Positions 5,884 to 10,171 of a stretch of DNA of 10,171 nt are shown here, piece by piece. Numbering within the stretch: the first letter of the stretch is position 1; each line of letters opens with the position of its first letter. The translations under genes and the position numbers were made by a program. The stretch is from Ramlibacter sp. Its GTDB lineage: Bacteria > Pseudomonadota > Gammaproteobacteria > Burkholderiales > Burkholderiaceae_C. The stretch is taken from NCBI GenBank assembly GCA_023701085.1, contig JAMPXR010000053.1, forward strand, positions 1 through 10,171, written 5' to 3'. The notes beneath the pieces are model-generated. The model saw nothing but the letters and a program-made list of their open reading frames with translations. It was not told the DNA's origin and made no database searches.

Positions 5884-5888
5884 GGAGG
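5884..5888 (+). promoter_or_regulatory. plsY: Shine-Dalgarno GGAGG that fixes the plsY TTG start
   Basis: GGAGG with a 6-nt spacer precedes TTG at 5895. The first ATG in frame encodes residue 29 and would remove the first membrane helix and the conserved GSIS motif. The TTG is therefore the likely start. Confidence 0.8.
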
Positions 5889-5894
5889 CACCGC

Positions 5895-6524
5895 TTGCAA
5901 ACGCTCTATTCCGTCGTGGCCGCTCTCGCGGCCTATCTGATCGGCTCCATCTCCTTCGCGGTCGTCGTCAGCCGCGTGATGGGACTGAAGGACCCCCGCA
6001 CCTTCGGCAGCCGCAATCCCGGCGCCACCAACGTGCTGCGTTCCGGCAGCAAGGCGGCCGCCGCCGTCACCTTGCTGCTCGACGCGGTGAAGGGCCTGGT
6101 GCCGGTGCTGCTGGTGAAATGGTTCGGCAAGCCCTACGGCCTGGGGGACGGCACCGTCGCGCTGGTGGGCCTGGCTGCCTTCCTGGGCCACCTCTGGCCC
6201 GTGTTCTTCCACTTCCGCGGCGGCAAGGGCGTGGCGACCTTCATCGGCGTGGTCTTCGGCATCGACCTCCTGCTGGGCGCCGCGACGGGCCTGACCTGGC
6301 TGATCATCGCCTACTTCTTCCGCTATTCGTCGCTCGCATCGCTGGTCTCGGCGGCGTTCGCGCTGGCCTACTACCTGCTGGGCAACCGGGTCCAGTGGTA
6401 CGCGCACACCGCCATCGCGCTGGCCCTGTTCGCGATGGCCATGCTGCTGGCGTACCGCCATCGCGAGAACATCAACCGGCTGCTGCAGGGCAAGGAATCG
6501 CGGCTGGGGGGGAAGAAGACTTAG
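5895..6524 (+). CDS. plsY: Acyl-phosphate:glycerol-3-phosphate acyltransferase PlsY
   Basis: An integral inner-membrane enzyme that transfers an acyl group from acyl-phosphate to glycerol-3-phosphate, making lysophosphatidic acid in the first step of phospholipid synthesis. The 209-aa protein has about five membrane segments and the three family signatures. These are GSISFA (17-22); FGSRNPGATN (37-46) with D63AVKG; and GHLWPVFFHFRGGKGVAT (98-115). E. coli PlsY has 205 aa, so this is full length. Translation starts at TTG, supported by GGAGG upstream. The C-terminal tail is basic (HRENINRLLQGKESRLGGKK), as expected for a cytosolic end. It is the last gene of the tas-ybaK-plsY group, and its stop codon overlaps a hairpin. 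Confidence 0.97.
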   Translation: MQTLYSVVAALAAYLIGSISFAVVVSRVMGLKDPRTFGSRNPGATNVLRSGSKAAAAVTLLLDAVKGLVPVLLVKWFGKPYGLGDGTVALVGLAAFLGHLWPVFFHFRGGKGVATFIGVVFGIDLLLGAATGLTWLIIAYFFRYSSLASLVSAAFALAYYLLGNRVQWYAHTAIALALFAMAMLLAYRHRENINRLLQGKESRLGGKKT

Positions 6525-6542
6525 GGCCTGTTGACAGGCCCT
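6523..6542. terminator. Hairpin between convergent plsY and MFS genes
   Basis: AGGGCCTG (6523-6530), the loop TTGA and CAGGCCCT (6535-6542) form a perfect 8-bp GC-rich stem. The stem overlaps the last bases of the plsY stop codon and ends 6 nt before the stop codon of the opposing gene. It fills most of the 24-bp convergent gap, so it may act in both directions. No strong T-run follows on either strand, so termination efficiency is uncertain. Confidence 0.6.
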
Positions 6543-6548
6543 GGCTTC

Positions 6549-8156
6549 CTAGCGCTCGATCAACAGCCGCGTCACCTGCGGCGGCTGCGCCCCGGTGTGG
6601 AACGCCAGCTTGCGGTCACGCAGCTGCACGTCGGCGGCGGTGACGCGGTCGAAGCGGCGCAGGTGCTCCGTCCACGATTCGTCCGTGATCTGTTCCACGA
6701 ACCGTCCCGGGTCGTACAGGTCGCGCAGCAGCTGCCAGTCCAGCGCGCCCTGCTGCATGCGGCTGCGCCGGCTTTCCTGCATCAGCTCGACGAATTCGGC
6801 CGTGCGCGCGGGGTCGATGTGGTACTCGATGTTGGCCTGGATGCGGCCCGACTTCGGCGGCGTTTCGGCATGGGGGATCTTGAACACGCGCGAAGGCGTG
6901 AGGTCCTCCTCGATGCCGCGATCGACCACCAGCCGCTGGGCCAGCGCCATCAGCACCACGCTGGAGACCGCCGCGATCGCCAGCGCGTCGTGAATGTCGG
7001 TCCAGGTGGCGATCTGGCCCCACAGCGCGGCGCCGGCGGCCGTCGAGCCCATCACCGCCATCTGGAAGATCGACATGCCGCGCGCGCGCACCCAGTCCGG
7101 CAAGGCCATCTGGGCCGACACGGTGAGCGAATTCGCCACCACGATCCAGGCCATGCCGGCGAGCGCCATGGCCGGCACGGCGACATACAGGTTGGGCGCG
7201 AAGGCGACCGCCACCGCGCCGGCCGATTGCGCGGCCGTGGCCGCCAGCAGCAATGTCTGCGCGGGCAACAGGGCGCGGATGCGCACCACGAACAGCGCGC
7301 CCACGATCGCACCGGCGCCCATGGCGGCCAGCAGCAGCGTGAACGTGCCGGCCGCTCCGCCCTGCAGGCTGCGCGCCACCAGCGGCAGCAGCGCGATCAA
7401 GGCCGTGGAGTGCAGGAAGAACAGCGCGATGCGCAGCAGCACGGCCCGCATGCGGGCCGACTCCCAGACGAACTGCACGCCCACGCGCATCGCGCTGGTG
7501 AGCCGTTCACGGCCCAGCGGGCTTTCCTTGTGTTCGCGGCGCCAGCGCATGATCACGAAGGCGGCGGCCAGCGACAGGGCGGCGTTGAGCACGAAGACCC
7601 AGGCGCTGCCCGCGGCGGCGATGATCGCCCCGGCCAGCAGCGGACCGACGATGCGCGAGGCGTTCATCGCCACGCCATTGAGGGCGAGCGCGGCCGGCAG
7701 TTGCGAACGGGGCACCAGTTCGGGCACGATCGCGGCGAACACGGGCCAGCGCATCGCCAGTCCCACGCCATTGGCGAAGGTCAGCGCCAGCAGCAGCGGG
7801 GCCGTCATCCAGTCCATCATGATGGTGACGCACAGGATCAGCGCGATCACGGCCACCCACAGCTGGGTCATCATGAAATAGCGCCGGCGGTCCAGGATGT
7901 CGGCGAACGCGCCGCTGGGCAGCCCGAGCAGGAACACCGGCAACGTCGAGGCCGACTGCACCAGCGCCACCCACAAGGGCGAGGGCGCCAGCGACGTCAT
8001 GAGCCAGGCCGCCGCCACGTCGTTCATCCACATCGAGGTGTTGGCCGCCATCCAGGTGAGCCACAGCATGCGGAACACCGGCCGGCGCATCGGCGCGAAG
8101 GCGGAGCGCGAATCTTCTTCGGAAGTCGGGGTGGTTTCGGTGCGAGTTTCCGGCAT
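6549..8156 (-). CDS. MFS transporter of the MFS_3 (EntS-like) type with C-terminal soluble domain
   Basis: A 535-aa inner-membrane exporter of the major facilitator superfamily. Residues ~25-425 hold the membrane helices, with the typical loop motif GAFADILDRRRY between helices 2 and 3. The pattern (N-terminal MLWLTWMAANTSMWMNDVA, VNSL-type central segments) matches the transmembrane secretion effector family that includes EntS-like efflux proteins. Residues ~430-535 form a soluble tail (IEYHIDPARTAEF, RDLYDPGRFVEQ, SWTEHLRRFDRVT) that looks like the dimeric alpha/beta-barrel extension common in this family. The substrate is unknown; siderophore-like or other hydrophobic compounds are typical of relatives. 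The start is ATG at 8156, with no clear Shine-Dalgarno. It lies 17 nt after the protease gene, probably in the same transcript, with possible translational coupling. Confidence 0.9.
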   Translation of the reverse strand: MPETRTETTPTSEEDSRSAFAPMRRPVFRMLWLTWMAANTSMWMNDVAAAWLMTSLAPSPLWVALVQSASTLPVFLLGLPSGAFADILDRRRYFMMTQLWVAVIALILCVTIMMDWMTAPLLLALTFANGVGLAMRWPVFAAIVPELVPRSQLPAALALNGVAMNASRIVGPLLAGAIIAAAGSAWVFVLNAALSLAAAFVIMRWRREHKESPLGRERLTSAMRVGVQFVWESARMRAVLLRIALFFLHSTALIALLPLVARSLQGGAAGTFTLLLAAMGAGAIVGALFVVRIRALLPAQTLLLAATAAQSAGAVAVAFAPNLYVAVPAMALAGMAWIVVANSLTVSAQMALPDWVRARGMSIFQMAVMGSTAAGAALWGQIATWTDIHDALAIAAVSSVVLMALAQRLVVDRGIEEDLTPSRVFKIPHAETPPKSGRIQANIEYHIDPARTAEFVELMQESRRSRMQQGALDWQLLRDLYDPGRFVEQITDESWTEHLRRFDRVTAADVQLRDRKLAFHTGAQPPQVTRLLIER

Positions 8157-8173
8157 GGATCGGCGAGTATGCG

Positions 8174-8815
8174 TCAGTACCGCCGCTCGAGCACCATCTG
8201 GTCGTTGTTGCGCGTCATCTGGAATCGGCCGAGGAAGCTGTTGCCCAGCAGTACATACGGCATCGCGGCAGGCAGTACGGCGGCGGAGACGTCATGGATC
8301 TCCACGTCTGCGATGCGCACCGAACCGAGCTTGACGTGCCAGACCGCCACGGTGCCGTTGGCCGTGCTGCCCGCGCCCAGCCGGCCCTCCTTGTAGTTCA
8401 GGCCGATGCGCTGGGCCTCGGGCACGCCAATCGCGACCGACGTGGCGCCGGTGTCCACCAGGAACTGCACCGCCTGGCCGTTGATGGCGCCCTGGGTGGT
8501 GAAATGGCCGCCGCTGCCCGCCGTGAGCACGATGCGGCTGCCGCGCCCCGCGCCCGCGCGGGCGCCGACGCTGGCGGGCGCGTCACCCACGCGCAGCGTG
8601 TGGTGCTTGCCGGCGATGTCGACCACCGCCTGGTCGCCGTGGGTGGAGACGACCTTGACCCCCTGGTGCGTCTCGCCGGGCGCCACCGATTTCGGCGCGG
8701 TTCCATCCACGATCAGCAAGGCCCGCGTCCCCAGCATGCCCTGCAGCGTGACGGTCTGCGCGATCGCACCCGCGCACGACAATACCGCCGCCCAACCCAG
8801 GAACGTCTTCATCAT
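8174..8815 (-). CDS. Periplasmic retropepsin-like aspartyl protease (clan AA)
   Basis: The 213-aa product has a signal peptide (MMKTFLGWAAVLSCAGAIA, cleavage likely before Gln20). Residues ~21-80 form a small beta-rich region (ALLIVDGTAPKSV, GVKVVS, TLRVGD) that recalls the periplasmic GspC/PulC homology fold. Residues ~92-213 are a retropepsin-like domain of the TIGR02281 type. The catalytic motif is FLVDTGATSVAIG with Asp121, and the flap-following motif is VLLGNSFLGRFQM near the C-terminus. Retropepsins act as homodimers, each subunit giving one aspartate. The native substrate is unknown. ATG codons at 8815 and 8812 are both possible starts; neither has a good Shine-Dalgarno. It lies 37 nt after yajQ and 17 nt before the MFS gene on the same strand. 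A lipobox reading (VLSC14) is unlikely because the preceding stretch is too short. Confidence 0.88.
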   Translation of the reverse strand: MMKTFLGWAAVLSCAGAIAQTVTLQGMLGTRALLIVDGTAPKSVAPGETHQGVKVVSTHGDQAVVDIAGKHHTLRVGDAPASVGARAGAGRGSRIVLTAGSGGHFTTQGAINGQAVQFLVDTGATSVAIGVPEAQRIGLNYKEGRLGAGSTANGTVAVWHVKLGSVRIADVEIHDVSAAVLPAAMPYVLLGNSFLGRFQMTRNNDQMVLERRY

Positions 8816-8852
8816 TTCAGAGGCGCCGAAGGCGTTTCGGGGCGGGCTTCAT

Positions 8853-9338
8853 TCAGTCGCGGAAGTTCTGGAAGGACAGCGGCAGGTCGGCGACCTCCTT
8901 GCGGATCAGCGCCATGGCGGCCTGCAGGTCGTCGCGCTTGGCGCCGCTGACGCGTACCGCCTCGCCCTGGATGGCGGCCTGCACCTTGAGCTTGCTGTCC
9001 TTGACCAGCCGCGTGATCTTGCGGGCCTGCTCCGACTCGATGCCGTTGCGCACCTTGACCACGCGCTTGACCTTGTCGCCGCCGATCTTCTGCACGTCGC
9101 CCTTGTCGAGAAAGCGCACGTCGACGTTGCGCTTGGCGAGCTTGCCGGTGAGGATGTCCTCGACCTGCGCGAGCTGGAATTCCGCATCGCCGAACACGGT
9201 GATGTCCTTGTCCTTCAGGTCGATCGCGGCCGAAGTGCCCTTGAAGTCGAACCGGGTGCCTATCTCCTTGGCGGTGTTGTCCACCGCGTTCTTCACCTCG
9301 ACCATATTGGCTTCGCAGACGGTGTCGAACGATGGCAT
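8853..9338 (-). CDS. yajQ: YajQ family cyclic di-GMP-binding protein
   Basis: A 161-aa cytoplasmic protein of the YajQ (UPF0234) family, made of two ferredoxin-like halves. It begins [20 protein letters not shown] and continues [12 protein letters not shown]. The family's [20 protein letters not shown] and [13 protein letters not shown] segments follow, then the ending [10 protein letters not shown]. Length and ends match the family (E. coli YajQ is 163 aa). Relatives such as the Xanthomonas one bind c-di-GMP and modulate transcription with a LysR-type partner; that function is transferred by homology. The start ATG at 9338 has GGGGG upstream at good spacing. The gene diverges from murB, with 42 bp between start codons, and heads a likely yajQ-protease-MFS transcript. 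Confidence 0.96.
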   Translation of the reverse strand: MPSFDTVCEANMVEVKNAVDNTAKEIGTRFDFKGTSAAIDLKDKDITVFGDAEFQLAQVEDILTGKLAKRNVDVRFLDKGDVQKIGGDKVKRVVKVRNGIESEQARKITRLVKDSKLKVQAAIQGEAVRVSGAKRDDLQAAMALIRKEVADLPLSFQNFRD

Positions 9339-9380
9339 GAGATCCCCCGGAATGTCTTGTCCAGATGCGACAATTCTCCC

Positions 9381-10171
9381 ATGTTCGTGGAGCAAAACGT
9401 ACCCTTGCAGCCGCACAACAGTTTCGGCATCGTCGCGAAAGCGCGCGCCCTGGTGCGCGTGCGCGGCGAGGCCGACGTGCGCGAGGTGCTGGCCGATCCG
9501 GAACTGGGCTCCATCCCGAAGTTCGTGCTGGGCGGGGGCAGCAACATCGTGCTGACCGGCGACGTCAAGCCGCTGGTGCTCAAGGTCGAAGTCGCGGGCC
9601 GGCGCGTGGTCGAGGACGGCCCGCACGCCACCCTCGTGGAGGCGGGGGCGGGCGAGAACTGGCACGATTTCGTCACCTGGACGCTGGACCGGGGCTTGCC
9701 GGGCCTGGAAAACCTGGCGCTGATCCCGGGCACGGTGGGTGCTTCGCCGGTGCAGAACGTGGGCGCCTATGGCGTCGAACTGCAGGACCGCTTCGAATCC
9801 CTGGACGCGATCGACCTTTTCACCGGCAAGACCTTCACCCTGGACGCCGGTCAATGCGCTTTCGGCTACCGCGATTCCGTGTTCAAGCATGTCGCCGCGC
9901 AGGAAGGTGACCTCGGCCTGGGCGGACGCGCACTCATCCTGAGGGTGCGGTTGCGGCTGCCCAAGCCCTGGAAGGCGGTGCTGGGCTACATGGACCTGCA
10001 GCGCAAGATCCAGGAAACCGGAAACCCGGCGCCCTCGGCGCGCCAGATCTACGACTGGGTCTGCGCCGTGCGCCGGGCCAAGCTGCCCGATCCGCAGGTG
10101 ATCGGCAACGCGGGCAGCTTCTTCAAGAACCCGACCGTCACGCCCGACCAGTGCCAGGACATCATCGCGCG
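9381..10171 (+). CDS. murB: UDP-N-acetylenolpyruvoylglucosamine reductase MurB (3' end outside window)
   Basis: MurB uses FAD and NADPH to reduce UDP-GlcNAc-enolpyruvate to UDP-MurNAc, the second committed step of peptidoglycan synthesis in the cytoplasm. The window holds the first 263 residues; E. coli MurB has 342 aa. Visible motifs are NSFGIVAKA (13-21) and the FAD-binding loop [10 protein letters not shown] (49-58). They continue with the pyrophosphate-binding [17 protein letters not shown] (115-131), FGYRDSVFK, and RRAKLPDP followed by [10 protein letters not shown]. Ser246 in the last motif is the expected proton donor (Ser229 in E. coli). The spacing is that of the E. coli-type (type I) enzyme. 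ATG at 9381 is the natural start by family alignment; the upstream ribosome site is weak. The frame is open to the window edge. Confidence 0.97.
   Translation, partial: MFVEQNVPLQPHNSFGIVAKARALVRVRGEADVREVLADPELGSIPKFVLGGGSNIVLTGDVKPLVLKVEVAGRRVVEDGPHATLVEAGAGENWHDFVTWTLDRGLPGLENLALIPGTVGASPVQNVGAYGVELQDRFESLDAIDLFTGKTFTLDAGQCAFGYRDSVFKHVAAQEGDLGLGGRALILRVRLRLPKPWKAVLGYMDLQRKIQETGNPAPSARQIYDWVCAVRRAKLPDPQVIGNAGSFFKNPTVTPDQCQDIIA

Noticed and set aside
5865..5884. CGGCC/GGCCG hairpin before the plsY ribosome binding site
   Set aside because: The stem is only 5 bp with a 10-nt loop, which is expected by chance at this GC content.
6531..8396. Long plus-strand open frame (621 codons) opposite the MFS gene
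   Set aside because: Its His/Arg/Gln/Gly-rich composition is typical of a GC-rich antisense shadow; the minus strand encodes a clear MFS protein.

Overview
The window is chromosomal DNA of high GC content with housekeeping genes packed tightly on both strands. The protein families (MurB, PlsY, YajQ, a Tas-type aldo/keto reductase, RF2, and an acyl-CoA synthetase divergent from an alpha/beta hydrolase) and the strong G/C bias at third codon positions suggest a betaproteobacterium, most likely Burkholderiales near Comamonadaceae (Ramlibacter or Variovorax type). That placement is inferred from family resemblance, not from a database search. I see no rRNA, tRNA, CRISPR array, transposase or phage gene.

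Layout. Positions 1-209 (-) hold the 5' end of prfB, with its programmed +1 frameshift site. Positions 328-1248 (-) encode a secreted protein with an HExxHxxG motif and a C-terminal Sel1-like repeat. Positions 1374-2282 (-) encode an alpha/beta hydrolase. Across a 26-bp gap, an AMP-forming acyl-CoA synthetase runs the other way (2309-4144, +). It is followed on + by a likely operon: aldo/keto reductase tas (4285-5346), YbaK-type Cys-tRNA(Pro) deacylase (5373-5864) and plsY (5895-6524, TTG start). A hairpin at 6523-6542 separates plsY from a converging minus-strand group. Read in its own direction, that group is yajQ (9338-8853), a periplasmic retropepsin-like protease (8815-8174) and an MFS_3 transporter (8156-6549). 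Finally murB (9381 to the right edge, +) diverges from yajQ and is cut off by the window.

The most unusual object lies inside the acyl-CoA synthetase gene. Between the ATP-binding P-loop and the conserved FWSPADWAW block the reading frame carries about 30 extra codons. These consist of a GC-rich REP-like repeat (3021-3060) and then a near-perfect 24-bp inverted repeat with a GCAA loop (3076-3129). The right arm of that repeat encodes the conserved VFWSPADWA residues, using codons atypical of the gene, and the left arm is an inverted copy of it with 2 nt missing. The frame stays open throughout, so this looks like an in-frame palindromic repeat inside an enzyme gene. A second point of interest is the leader of the Sel1-like gene (1249-1373), which combines an AT-rich stretch, a strong but distant Shine-Dalgarno and several inverted repeats. 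One of these, built on TCCTAC/GTAGGA, recurs near the 3' end of the neighbouring hydrolase gene.

The genes do not form one pathway. They cover translation (RF2, YbaK), envelope synthesis (PlsY for phospholipid, MurB for peptidoglycan), fatty or aromatic acid activation (acyl-CoA synthetase), redox (Tas), c-di-GMP-linked signalling (YajQ), and export or periplasmic processing (MFS_3, retropepsin, Sel1-like protein).
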